Shown in pieces: positions 1 to 7,149 of a stretch of 11,703 nt of DNA. Origin of the DNA: Candidatus Omnitrophota bacterium. GTDB lineage: Bacteria > Omnitrophota > Gorgyraeia > Zapsychrales > Zapsychraceae. The stretch lies in NCBI GenBank assembly GCA_018399915.1, contig JAGYNW010000047.1, positions 1 to 11,703 on the forward strand, written 5' to 3'. Positions within the stretch are counted from its first letter, which is position 1. Every line of letters starts with the position of its first letter. The position numbers and the translations under genes are program-made. Under the pieces are notes generated by a model. The model was not told where the DNA came from, did no database searches, and saw only the letters and a program-made list of their open reading frames with translations.

Positions 1-244
1 TCCTCAAGTCCTTCGCCCTTGCGGTTACAGCTGCTGATGAGCGCGCAGTTATCAATGCCGTACCATATCCCAGCTTCTGAAAAACTGCAAGTCCGAATCC
101 ATCCTGCACATCAAAAACTTTAATTTCTTTTCCATTTGCATCGATATTAATCTTACCATTAGTCAAAACACCATCAACATCCATGGCTAAAACTTTTATT
201 TTCTTAATTTTTGATATAATATTTTTTTGTGATTTAACATTCAT
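1..244 (-). CDS. kdsC: KdsC, 3-deoxy-D-manno-octulosonate 8-phosphate phosphatase (N-terminal part, cut by window edge)
   Basis: A HAD-superfamily phosphatase that removes phosphate from Kdo-8-phosphate to give free Kdo in the cytoplasm, the step between KdsA and KdsB. I translated it from the ATG at 244; 81 codons fit before the window ends, against roughly 160-190 for the family, so the C-terminal half is missing. HAD motif I is visible as MDVDGVLTNG (residues 21-30), with D22 as expected nucleophile and D24 as acid/base. The KdsC-type segment FDVQDGFGL (44-52) and motif II around LITARSS (64-70) follow. Motif II has Ala where I expect Gly (usually ITGR); the conserved Thr66 is kept. The gene begins 26 bases after the kdsD stop. 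A weak AGATAAGA lies upstream of the start. The neighbouring kdsD, kdsA and kdsB strongly support this call over a generic HAD enzyme. Confidence 0.9.
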   Translation of the reverse strand, partial: MNVKSQKNIISKIKKIKVLAMDVDGVLTNGKINIDANGKEIKVFDVQDGFGLAVFQKLGYGTALITARSSAAVTARAKDLR

Positions 245-270
245 AATAAAAAAATCTTATCTCTAATCGA

Positions 271-1230
271 TCAGACAACACCTGCTTTTAACAAATCCTG
301 AACATCAAGAAGTCCTACCAACTTGCCACGATTATCAACCACCGGTATTTCATCAATCTTTTTATCCTGTAATACTTTCAAAGATTCAACAGCCAACTCT
401 TTGACTCCGATCACTGTAGGGTTCAGCGTCATGACTTCTTTGACTTTTCTATTCAAAAGCTGCGAATCAGACTCAATATGCCTTCTGAGATCACCATCAG
501 TAAAAATTCCCACGAACTTGCCTCTTGCGTTCAAAACGCAAGCAGAACCGCATCTTGCCTTGGTGATCGAATACAGAGCTTCTTTGACCAGAGCATTCTC
601 ATGAATTCGGGCGAAATGATTGCCTTTTCGCATAATATCACCAACCGTAAGAAGCAGGCGCTTGCCTAACGCGCCACCCGGATGATAAAAAGCAAAGTCT
701 TCTTTTTTAAACCCTTTTTTATGGATCAAGGCTGCCGCAAGGGCATCTCCCATGGCTAATGTCGCTGTTGTTGATGCCATTGGCGCTAAACCTAAAGGGC
801 ACCCTTCTTCGGAAACAGAAACGTCCAGAATTACATCACTATATTTTGCCAAAGTTGACTTCACACCGCCGGTTAAAGCAATAATCTTCGCCCTTATACG
901 TTTAATTAAGGGAATTAACCTTTTTGTTTCCTCTGTCTCTCCGCTTCCGGAAACAATAATAAGAATATCATTCTTGGTAACTTGCCCTAAATCCCCATGC
1001 ACAGCTTCCGCACTGTGCAACCAAATACTTGGTGTGCCTGTCGAAGAAAGCGTCGCTGCGATCTTACGGCCGATGATACCTGTCTTTCCCATTCCGGAAA
1101 CGACCACGCGCCCTTTACATTTAACGATAAGATCTACTGCCTGTGCGAAATTCTCATCGATACGATTTGTCAAACTTTTAATCGCCTGGGCTTCGATTCG
1201 TATTAAATCTTTGGCCTTTTTCAAAGACAT
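271..1230 (-). CDS. kdsD: KdsD/KpsF, D-arabinose 5-phosphate isomerase
   Basis: Converts ribulose 5-phosphate to arabinose 5-phosphate, the first step committed to Kdo. The 319 residues match the family length (E. coli KdsD is 328). An N-terminal SIS sugar-isomerase domain covers about residues 28-190: GMGKTGIIGRK (46-56), HGDLG (78-82), SGSGETEE (94-101), CPLGLAPMASTT (144-155) and YHPGGALGKRL (182-192), with His183 at the position of the active-site His in known enzymes. Two CBS domains follow (about 197-255 and 263-319), a likely regulatory nucleotide-binding unit. The ATG at 1230 is preceded by AGGAG (1239-1243) at good spacing. It lies 35 bases after kdsA and 26 before kdsC. KdsD, KpsF and GutQ cannot be separated by motif alone; placement inside a Kdo operon favours the KdsD role. 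Confidence 0.95.
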   Translation of the reverse strand: MSLKKAKDLIRIEAQAIKSLTNRIDENFAQAVDLIVKCKGRVVVSGMGKTGIIGRKIAATLSSTGTPSIWLHSAEAVHGDLGQVTKNDILIIVSGSGETEETKRLIPLIKRIRAKIIALTGGVKSTLAKYSDVILDVSVSEEGCPLGLAPMASTTATLAMGDALAAALIHKKGFKKEDFAFYHPGGALGKRLLLTVGDIMRKGNHFARIHENALVKEALYSITKARCGSACVLNARGKFVGIFTDGDLRRHIESDSQLLNRKVKEVMTLNPTVIGVKELAVESLKVLQDKKIDEIPVVDNRGKLVGLLDVQDLLKAGVV

Positions 1231-1265
1231 TCCCTTAGCTCCTGCATATTAAACATTTAAACCTT

Positions 1266-2105
1266 TCAAGCTTTACACTGATAATTCTGTGCAACGGCAT
1301 ATAAAGCTTTCAGGTCTTTTAACAATTTCTCTAATTTATTCAAAGCCAACATATTGGCTCCATCAGACATCGCCTTTTGTGGTTGCATATGAACTTCCAT
1401 AAATATTCCGTCACACCCTGCCGCCATGGCAGCTCGGGCTAAAAGAGGAACATACTCTCTGTTCCCACCGGAAACATGACCTAACCCTCCTGGTTGCTGC
1501 ACACTATGGGTTGCATCAAAAATAACTGGATAACTCATTTTTCCCATAACCGCAAGCGAACGGAAATCGGCAACCAAATTGTTATAACCAAAACTTGTTC
1601 CCCGCTCTGTTAACAATATCCTTTGGTTACCCGCAGATTCAATTTTTCGGATAACATTTTGCATATCCCAAGGAGCTAAAAATTGTCCTTTTTTAACATT
1701 GATGACCTTTTGTGTTTGAGCCGCTGCTAACAATAAATCCGTCTGCCGACATAAAAAAGCAGGAATTTGTATGATATCCAGAAAATCCGCTATTTGCGCG
1801 ACTTCTGTCTGCGAATGGACATCACTCAAAACAGGAATTCCCAAGGAATCCTTAACTTCTTTCAAAATATCGATTCCTTTATCAATCCCTATACCACGAA
1901 AAGATTCAATAGAGGTCCGATTGGCTTTATCATAACTGGCTTTAAAGACAAGCGGGATTTCTAGCCGCTCAGTCATTGCTTTGATTTTTTTCGCGAGATT
2001 AAGTACCATCTTTCGATTCTCAATAACACACGGACCAGCGATCAAAACAAAATTCTTAGAACTACCGATCTTCATCTCATCTATTTGAATAAGTTTTTTC
2101 TTCAT
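1266..2105 (-). CDS. kdsA: KdsA, 3-deoxy-8-phosphooctulonate synthase (metal-dependent type)
   Basis: Condenses phosphoenolpyruvate with arabinose 5-phosphate to form Kdo-8-phosphate in the cytoplasm. The 279 residues span the whole (beta/alpha)8 barrel; E. coli KdsA is 284. Family signatures in order: AGPCVIEN (23-30), FKASYDKANRTS (54-65), LSDVHSQTE (93-101), IPAFLCRQTDLL (114-125), NVKKGQFLAPWDM (136-148), LTERGTSFGYNN (165-176), FDATHSVQQPGG (196-207), MEVHMQPQKAMSDGA (236-250). Cys26, His200, Glu237 and Asp248 match the metal ligands of the metal-dependent class (Aquifex type); the metal-free E. coli enzyme has Asn in place of the Cys. The ATG overlaps the kdsB stop as ATGA, so translation is probably coupled; GGAG lies 11 bases upstream inside kdsB. 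The related DAHP synthase is unlikely given the FKASYDKANRTS and HSVQQPGG segments. Confidence 0.97.
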   Translation of the reverse strand: MKKKLIQIDEMKIGSSKNFVLIAGPCVIENRKMVLNLAKKIKAMTERLEIPLVFKASYDKANRTSIESFRGIGIDKGIDILKEVKDSLGIPVLSDVHSQTEVAQIADFLDIIQIPAFLCRQTDLLLAAAQTQKVINVKKGQFLAPWDMQNVIRKIESAGNQRILLTERGTSFGYNNLVADFRSLAVMGKMSYPVIFDATHSVQQPGGLGHVSGGNREYVPLLARAAMAAGCDGIFMEVHMQPQKAMSDGANMLALNKLEKLLKDLKALYAVAQNYQCKA

Positions 2106-2821
2106 TGCAACAATTTCTCCACTTGTGCCAGATCTGAGGGTGTGTCCACCCCGATCGAATCATATTCTGTTTCCACTGTCTTTATCTTATATCCGTTCTC
2201 TATAGCTCGCAGCTGTTCCAGTTTTTCAGCCCTCTCTAAAGGCAATCGAGGCAAATTCTTAAATGTAAACAAAAAATCCTTCTGGAAAGCATAAATCCCA
2301 AAATGCTTATAATAAATGGCTTGTTCATCATCCCGGACAAAGGGAATTTTCGCCCTTGAGAAATATATCGCATTTTTCTGCGAATCAATAATGACCTTAA
2401 CAACATTAGGGTCTTTTAATTCTTCTTTATTATCAATAACCCTTATCATCGTTGCCATCTGACAGGCCTTATCATTGGATATGGTATAAATTAGATTGTC
2501 GACAGCGGCAGCCTGTATTAAGGGTTCATCCCCTTGAATATTGACGACAATATCCACATCCAAGGACTGAACAACTTCAGCAATACGATCTGTACCACAA
2601 GCATGGTCCTTAGATGTCAAGACCGCCTTTGCACCAAAATCCTGGGTAACTCTTAAAACCGTCTCATCATCACAGGCGATAACAATTTTATCTAACAATT
2701 TACACTGCGATGCCCTTTCCCAAACATGTTGAATTAAAGGTTTTCCGGCAATATCAGCCAAAACTTTTCCCTCAAAACGAGTAGAGCCCCAACGGGCCGG
2801 AATAACAGCAATTATTTTCAT
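2102..2821 (-). CDS. kdsB: KdsB, CMP-Kdo synthetase (3-deoxy-manno-octulosonate cytidylyltransferase)
   Basis: Activates Kdo with CTP to give CMP-Kdo, the donor for Kdo transferase. The 239 residues are close to E. coli KdsB (248) and form one nucleotidyltransferase fold. Visible signatures: VIPARWGSTRFEGK (6-19), HACGTDRIAEV (73-83), VNIQGDEPLI (93-102), YFSRAKIPFVRD (153-164), HFGIYAF (173-179), EKLEQLRAIENG (199-210) and GVDTPSDL (224-231). Asp98 and Asp226 are the probable magnesium ligands. The usual RLPGK of the first loop reads RFEGK here, a mild variation. The ATG at 2821 is preceded by AGGTTAGGGCGAT, a workable ribosome site. It starts 46 bases after the heptose kinase gene, and its stop overlaps the kdsA start. 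The related CMP-NeuAc synthetase is unlikely given the KdsB-type motifs and neighbours. Confidence 0.97.
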   Translation of the reverse strand: MKIIAVIPARWGSTRFEGKVLADIAGKPLIQHVWERASQCKLLDKIVIACDDETVLRVTQDFGAKAVLTSKDHACGTDRIAEVVQSLDVDIVVNIQGDEPLIQAAAVDNLIYTISNDKACQMATMIRVIDNKEELKDPNVVKVIIDSQKNAIYFSRAKIPFVRDDEQAIYYKHFGIYAFQKDFLFTFKNLPRLPLERAEKLEQLRAIENGYKIKTVETEYDSIGVDTPSDLAQVEKLLQ

Positions 2822-2867
2822 ATCGCCCTAACCTAAAATTATAAAATTGTACTGAATGCAATTTCTC

Positions 2868-3887
2868 TCAGGAAAAAGACTCTAAAAGTTCTTTTTTTGT
2901 AATCGCCACCGCACCCATCTTGCCCACAACAATACCCGCTGCATAATTGGAAATGTCGGCCGCCTCTCTTTTGGAGGCACCTGTCGCCAGACTTAAAGTA
3001 AAGACAGAAATAACCGTATCTCCTGCACCGCTCACATCGTAAACCTCTCGCGCACGTGTTTTGATGGAAAAAGGCTTTTTCCCTTTTTCAAACAAACGCA
3101 TGCCATGCTCTCCCAGGGTAATGAGCAAAGAGTCTAATTCCAAATATTTCAACAGCTGCAAACCCGCATTATCTACATCTTTTAAGCCCTCAAGTCTATC
3201 TGAAGAGAGATTCAGCTTCCCTCCCTCGCTTTCAGAGATCTTAATATTCCGAATAGCATTCTCTGCTTCTTTCCGATTAGGCGTAATGGCCGTAACCTTT
3301 TTATAATAACCAAAATGTTCGTCCTTGGGATCTATGGTGATGATTTTCTTTTTTTTTCTAGCCAAAGGACAGATGGCATTGATCAGATCCTGATTAATCA
3401 AACCCTTCCCATAATCAGATACGATCAAGGCATCATAATCATCGATATGCGCCTGTATGAACATAAGAATTTTCTCATTGATATTTATCGAACTCTTCTT
3501 CTCTACCTTTTCTTTGTCAATCCTTACAATCTGTTGCCGTTGAGCAATAACCCTTGTCTTAGTTATCGTTGGCACGTCTTTATCAACAAAAATGCCCTTA
3601 ATATCAATGCCTTTTTTCTTTAATTGCCTCTTAAGAATTTGCCCCTCAAAATCATTTCCGATCTTCCCTATCTGAGTCACCTGAGCTCCCAAACTGCTGA
3701 GATTATGAGTGACATTGGCCGAGCCTCCAGGAGTATAAAAAGATCTCCCCTCCAATACAACAGGAACAGGAGCCTCTGGCGATATCCTGGAAACACTGCC
3801 TATAATATACCTATCCAGAATAACGTCACCAACGACAAGGACCCTTTGTTTATTAAATTTATTCACATATTTCTTATAATTTTTCAC
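2868..3887 (-). CDS. hldA: HldA/RfaE1, D-glycero-beta-D-manno-heptose-7-phosphate kinase (kinase domain only)
   Basis: PfkB/ribokinase-family kinase expected to phosphorylate heptose 7-phosphate at C1 on the way to ADP-heptose. Signatures of the HldE N-terminal domain, numbered from the TTG at 3911: VVGDVILDRYIIG (26-38), SRISPEAPVPVV (41-52), PGGSANVTHNLSSLG (61-75), DYGKG (166-170), TPNRKEAE (210-217), and DVSGAGDT (292-299) with Asp298 as catalytic base. The chain ends after the kinase fold; the nucleotidyltransferase half of bifunctional E. coli HldE is absent, so a separate HldC must exist elsewhere. Three in-frame starts are possible: TTG 3911, ATG 3908, GTG 3887. I choose GTG 3887 because GAGG lies exactly 8 bases upstream and the product then begins a few residues before the first strand, as in the family. 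The 130-base gap upstream may carry its own promoter. Other PfkB sugar kinases are unlikely given SRISPEAPVPVV. Confidence 0.9.
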   Translation of the reverse strand: MKNYKKYVNKFNKQRVLVVGDVILDRYIIGSVSRISPEAPVPVVLEGRSFYTPGGSANVTHNLSSLGAQVTQIGKIGNDFEGQILKRQLKKKGIDIKGIFVDKDVPTITKTRVIAQRQQIVRIDKEKVEKKSSININEKILMFIQAHIDDYDALIVSDYGKGLINQDLINAICPLARKKKKIITIDPKDEHFGYYKKVTAITPNRKEAENAIRNIKISESEGGKLNLSSDRLEGLKDVDNAGLQLLKYLELDSLLITLGEHGMRLFEKGKKPFSIKTRAREVYDVSGAGDTVISVFTLSLATGASKREAADISNYAAGIVVGKMGAVAITKKELLESFS

Positions 3888-3895
3888 AGAAAACG

Positions 3896-3899
3896 CCTC
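3896..3899 (-). promoter_or_regulatory. Ribosome binding site deciding the heptose kinase start
   Basis: Minus-strand GAGG lies 8 bases before the GTG at 3887. The alternative ATG at 3908 and TTG at 3911 have only AT-rich sequence upstream. The same GAGG and 8-base spacing precedes the genes starting at 8249 and 6101, which supports this choice. Confidence 0.55.
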
Positions 3900-3923
3900 G
3901 CTAGGCATCAATTAAACACAAAA

Positions 3924-4016
3924 ATTCAGTTTCAAACTTATGGAAATAGAATCATTGCAGATGAAAGAGAAATCTTAAATAATATTAAATATTATATTAA
4001 AATGAGAGGTGATTTT
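3924..4016 (+). pseudogene. Probable relic of a Y1-type (IS200/REP-associated-like) transposase C-terminus
   Basis: Antiparallel to all genes in the window, the plus strand of this gap reads in one frame IQFQTYGNRIIADEREIL followed by NNIKYYIKM. This resembles, from memory, the C-terminal segment of Y1 transposases, where a WQ-S-Y-D-R-II-R-DE-E pattern is followed by an NI-x-x-YI helix. No Y1 catalytic Tyr or HUH motif is visible, and the frame upstream (before about 3911) is antisense to the heptose kinase and unlike a transposase. I read it as an eroded fragment left after most of an element was lost. The gap is also the longest in the window that separates two genes, as expected for a former insertion site. 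The match covers only about 28 residues, so chance similarity is possible. Confidence 0.4.
3991..3996 (-). promoter_or_regulatory. Possible -10 element of a promoter for the hldA-kds genes
   Basis: A perfect TATAAT reads on the minus strand in a very AT-rich gap, about 100 bases before the heptose kinase start. The best -35 candidate is poor (ATGATA near 4016-4021, spacing 19). In DNA this AT-rich a TATAAT can arise by chance. If real, it would let the Kdo/heptose-kinase genes be expressed apart from the glycosyltransferases. Confidence 0.25.
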
Positions 4017-4017
4017 A

Positions 4018-5115
4018 TCATAGTTTAAATAGTGAGTCAACTTCTTCTAAGATTCTGTCTTTTGTTATAAAATCCTGCCATTCTTGATTTTTTAACTCAC
4101 CCATATTCCATGATTTCTTCTTGTGAAGATCATCAGTACCGTTTTTTTGCCTGGGAACGCTGATAAACCTGGATTTTTGTCCCAAAGGACGCCACCTTTC
4201 AGGATTAACGCCGCCTTTATTTCTTACAAACAAGGAAATAACAGGAATTTTCAAACTAGCGGCTACATGAACCGGTCCGGAATCATTAGAGATTAAAAGC
4301 GAACATCTTGCCAAAACACTGACCATTTGCTCAATAGATGTTACTCCTACCATATCAAAAACATTCAATCGGGAGTTGGGAGAAAGTTCTGATACAATTT
4401 CAATAGATAAATCTTTCAGATAGTCAGCACCCAACAATAAAATTTTTACATTATATTTTTTTATTAAAGACTCAATCAATTCTGAAAAGAATAAGGCCGA
4501 GCACCTTTTTTCAATATCACTTGCACCAGCATGAACCGCTACGATCTTATTCTCTCCAGAAAGATTTTCTTGCCTCATAAAATCATTAACCCAGGCATCT
4601 GCTTCAGAAATGCGGGACACAAATAGACAGAGGTCATCCAATGGTCTTTCGGTCTGAGAATGTTGAATTCCTGGAATATTACGCATAACATTCAAACAAT
4701 ACTGAGCCTCATGTAACTCCCCCAGGTGACGCCTATCGTTTAAAGGATGGGTCAATAAAAAACCATATTTATTATTGTGATAACCTATTCGATTAGGAAT
4801 ACCGGACAAAAAACACAATGCATTAGTCCTTTTTTTAGTGTGTAACACAACTGCCAAATCAAATCGCTTTTTTCTCAGGATCTGAATCAGCTTAAAGAAG
4901 CCCCATCCGCCCGAATGAACTCCCATACGGTCATCAATAAGAATTTCATCAATGTCAGGATTACCAACTAATAAATTTTTTGTCAAAGGAGCTAAGAGCA
5001 CTGTAATCCGCGCATGCGGGAATTGAGTCCGTAATTCACGAATCGCTGGCGTTGTCAAAATAACGTCCCCAATCCTATCTGTACGAACAACTAAAATATT
5101 TTCAAATACGTTCAT
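4018..5115 (-). CDS. Glycosyltransferase family 9 (heptosyltransferase-like), divergent
   Basis: A GT-B fold transferase of the ADP-heptose:LPS heptosyltransferase family, expected to add a sugar to the growing core on the cytoplasmic face of the inner membrane. The N-terminal motif is VVRTDRIGDVILTTPAIREL (9-28), with Asp17 at the position of the catalytic Asp in WaaC. The donor-site motif SNDSGPVHVAASLKIPVISLF (276-296) is clear. It departs from its neighbours in three ways: the usual KRW after the NPG segment reads KRC (203-205), the FGPT turn is replaced by FVRNKGGVNPERWRPLG (296-312), and the C-terminal Cys cluster of the other GT9 proteins is absent. 365 residues is normal length. ATG 5115 is 8 bases after the previous stop, with no clear ribosome site, so coupling is likely. 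The acceptor and exact sugar cannot be told from sequence. Confidence 0.88.
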   Translation of the reverse strand: MNVFENILVVRTDRIGDVILTTPAIRELRTQFPHARITVLLAPLTKNLLVGNPDIDEILIDDRMGVHSGGWGFFKLIQILRKKRFDLAVVLHTKKRTNALCFLSGIPNRIGYHNNKYGFLLTHPLNDRRHLGELHEAQYCLNVMRNIPGIQHSQTERPLDDLCLFVSRISEADAWVNDFMRQENLSGENKIVAVHAGASDIEKRCSALFFSELIESLIKKYNVKILLLGADYLKDLSIEIVSELSPNSRLNVFDMVGVTSIEQMVSVLARCSLLISNDSGPVHVAASLKIPVISLFVRNKGGVNPERWRPLGQKSRFISVPRQKNGTDDLHKKKSWNMGELKNQEWQDFITKDRILEEVDSLFKL

Positions 5116-5123
5116 AACAAAAA

Positions 5124-6101
5124 TTATTTTTTTAATATTTCATCAACCACACGCATAACCTGCTCTGCCTTCACCTCTATGCAAACATGCTTTTCTTTAA
5201 TCTCAGGTTGCAGGCAACGGGGACATACGATTTCTTGTTTCACAAAAACGCCTTTTCTTCCCCATGGTCCGTATTGCAAAGGATTCGTGGGACCAAAAAT
5301 CCCGATGACAGGAACATCCAGATAACTGGCCAAATGCATCGGCGAACTATCATTAGATATCACTAATGGACATTTTCTCATTAAAAATGCTAATTGTGTC
5401 AAAGACAAACGTCCACAACCATTGACAGTCTTAAAAGGCAATCTTTCTTTTATGGCTTGCGCAAAGGCTTTATCTCCTTCGTCCCCAACAAATATAATTT
5501 GATAATCATAGTCTTCACAGATATAACGACAAATCGCTTCAAATCCTTCTATCGTCCAACGTTTATCCATATTCGCGGCCCCGGGGGCAACGATGACGAT
5601 CTCTTTATTTCGTTCCATTTCCTTTTCTAAAAATGTCTCGGCATAGTGTATATCTTCAGGATGGATATGAATCGCTTGTGCTTTTCTTTTACCTGAAGAA
5701 AAGGCATAGGTGCTCCGCAATCGATTCAAATGCTTTTCTTTCATATGAATATTGCTATCGCTTGTTTTAAAAACCGAGGTGCGGTATTTATGCGGAACCA
5801 TCAAAGGGATAGCTGTATTTCTCAGGTCAACAATAAAATCAAAATGTGTTCTGCGCAGATCACAAATCCAACGCCATTTTTCTATCAGGGAATCTTGTTT
5901 ATTAAAAATATACGTATTTTTAAACGCAGGATTATTTTCAACTAAAGAAAGGGCTTTCGGGCCAACAACAATCGACAAATCAGCTTGTGGGAAATCATTC
6001 AACAAGATGTCTACGACCGGAAAAGTGAGGATCACATCCCCTATGTTTGACAAAGAAATAACTAAAATTTCCTTAATACGATCCCTTTCAAATAACTTCA
6101 C
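5124..6101 (-). CDS. Glycosyltransferase family 9 (heptosyltransferase-like)
   Basis: A second GT9 enzyme, 325 residues, probably transferring heptose from ADP-heptose to the LPS core on the cytoplasmic side. Motifs: VISLSNIGDVILTFPVVDIL (14-33) with Asp22 as likely catalytic base, VAPGAANMDKRWTIEGF (171-187), and SNDSSPMHLASYLDVPVIGI (249-268) followed by FGPTNPLQYGPWG (269-281). A short cysteine group (C293, C296, C307) lies in the C-terminal tail. The start is GTG at 6101: the upstream gene ends TAA one base earlier, and GAGG sits 8 bases before the GTG inside the last codons of that gene, a compact coupled junction. It cannot be assigned to heptosyltransferase I, II or III from motifs alone. 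No signal peptide or membrane helix is seen. Confidence 0.9.
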   Translation of the reverse strand: MKLFERDRIKEILVISLSNIGDVILTFPVVDILLNDFPQADLSIVVGPKALSLVENNPAFKNTYIFNKQDSLIEKWRWICDLRRTHFDFIVDLRNTAIPLMVPHKYRTSVFKTSDSNIHMKEKHLNRLRSTYAFSSGKRKAQAIHIHPEDIHYAETFLEKEMERNKEIVIVAPGAANMDKRWTIEGFEAICRYICEDYDYQIIFVGDEGDKAFAQAIKERLPFKTVNGCGRLSLTQLAFLMRKCPLVISNDSSPMHLASYLDVPVIGIFGPTNPLQYGPWGRKGVFVKQEIVCPRCLQPEIKEKHVCIEVKAEQVMRVVDEILKK

Positions 6102-6102
6102 T

Positions 6103-7149
6103 TTAATTTCCTCTGCATTTCATTCTTCTTGCTTTTTCCAATGCACCAATAACATCATTTACGGTTACAGCTTGCATGCAAATATTATCTTCACAGCCTA
6201 TATGATAACAAGCTGTGCGATTGCAACCAACATCATATTTTAACAAATTTGCATGACCCTTCCCGCGTGGCCCCGTGATCTCTATCTGCGTGGGACCAAA
6301 AATGCCAATGACACAAGTTCCGACACTGTTCGCTAAATGTAAAGGCCCTGAATCTGCGGATATGACCACATCGGTCTTTTGAAACAATGCCAATAACTCT
6401 TTTAATGACAACTTGCCTGTCAGATCAATAACTTTTGCTTTTATTGAACCTTTTATCTTTTGGGCAAGAGGAACATCCCGGGATGATCCTGTTATAGCCA
6501 CTTTAACATTGAACTCTTCATCCAATCGTTTTATTAATAAAATAAAATTCGAGACCGTCCATCTCTTCAAATCCCAATTTCCTCCAGGGTTAATAACAAC
6601 TAAAAAATCCCGTGTCGTTAAATTCTGCTCCCGAAGAATATCATTAATTCTTTCAAGCGCAGATGCAGCAACCGCAAGGCAGGGTTCCCTGTCTTCAACT
6701 TTTATCCCATAAGATTCAATAATATTAAGATAGTAATCAGACCGATGCAACGAATCCCTTTTTTCCGCAGACGGAACCACGTGTGTCAAAAAAGGCTTCC
6801 TGCCCTTAGTCGCATACCCCACTCTTTGAGAAATGCCTGCGAAAAAGACTAAAAGTGCTCTCGTCAAAGAACGATGAATTAAAAAAGCAATATCAAAGTT
6901 GTATTTTTTTAATTCTTTTATGAATTTTAATTTTCCCACAAAACTCTTATGAGCACCTCTTTCATCATAATAAAGAAACTCATGAATTTCCCGGATACTT
7001 TCCGAAACATCACGCACCCTAGGCGGAGCCATACAGACTATAAGTGCCTCGGGATATTCTTTTTTTAAAGCCCGAAAAAGAGGCGCAGTAAAAACAACAT
7101 CCCCCAACCAATTAACGTTAACCACTAAAATCTTTTGAATTTTCTTCAT
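6103..7149 (-). CDS. Lipopolysaccharide heptosyltransferase II-like (GT9, WaaF-type)
   Basis: The most canonical GT9 protein here, 348 residues, similar in length to E. coli WaaF. The N-terminus reads VNVNWLGDVVFTAPLFRAL (10-28), the WaaF-like NWLGD with Asp17 as probable catalytic base. Further motifs are NPGGNWDLKRWTVSNF (187-202), DLTGKLSL (242-249), SADSGPLHLANSVGTCVIGI (264-283) and FGPTQIEITGPRG (284-296). Four cysteines (C309, C314, C319, C324) follow in the tail. It should transfer heptose from ADP-heptose onto the inner core. Its ATG overlaps the stop of the GT4 gene at 7146-8249 as ATGA, so the two are translationally coupled. The same GT4+GT9 order occurs as a single fused protein just upstream. 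I leave the symbol blank because several GT9 paralogues lie together and motifs alone do not fix which is WaaF. Confidence 0.9.
   Translation of the reverse strand: MKKIQKILVVNVNWLGDVVFTAPLFRALKKEYPEALIVCMAPPRVRDVSESIREIHEFLYYDERGAHKSFVGKLKFIKELKKYNFDIAFLIHRSLTRALLVFFAGISQRVGYATKGRKPFLTHVVPSAEKRDSLHRSDYYLNIIESYGIKVEDREPCLAVAASALERINDILREQNLTTRDFLVVINPGGNWDLKRWTVSNFILLIKRLDEEFNVKVAITGSSRDVPLAQKIKGSIKAKVIDLTGKLSLKELLALFQKTDVVISADSGPLHLANSVGTCVIGIFGPTQIEITGPRGKGHANLLKYDVGCNRTACYHIGCEDNICMQAVTVNDVIGALEKARRMKCRGN
6110..6113 (-). promoter_or_regulatory. Ribosome binding site for the GTG-started GT9 gene
   Basis: Minus-strand GAGG lies 8 bases upstream of the GTG at 6101 and inside the last codons of the preceding GT9 gene (AGA GGA AAT TAA). 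It supports a GTG start that follows the upstream stop by one base, with translational coupling between the two genes. Confidence 0.6.

Noticed and set aside
752..1252. Plus-strand open frame of 166 codons
   Set aside because: It lies antisense to kdsD, whose protein is clearly conserved; the translation shows no family resemblance.
2838..2843. Minus-strand TATAAT in the gap before kdsB
   Set aside because: The only -35-like sequence (TTGCAT) is 12 bases away, too close, and the gap is only 46 bases inside an evident operon.
3315..3911. Plus-strand open frames antisense to the heptose kinase
   Set aside because: They mirror a well-conserved kinase gene and have no recognisable motif. Only the part beyond about 3920, outside the kinase gene, resembles a transposase.
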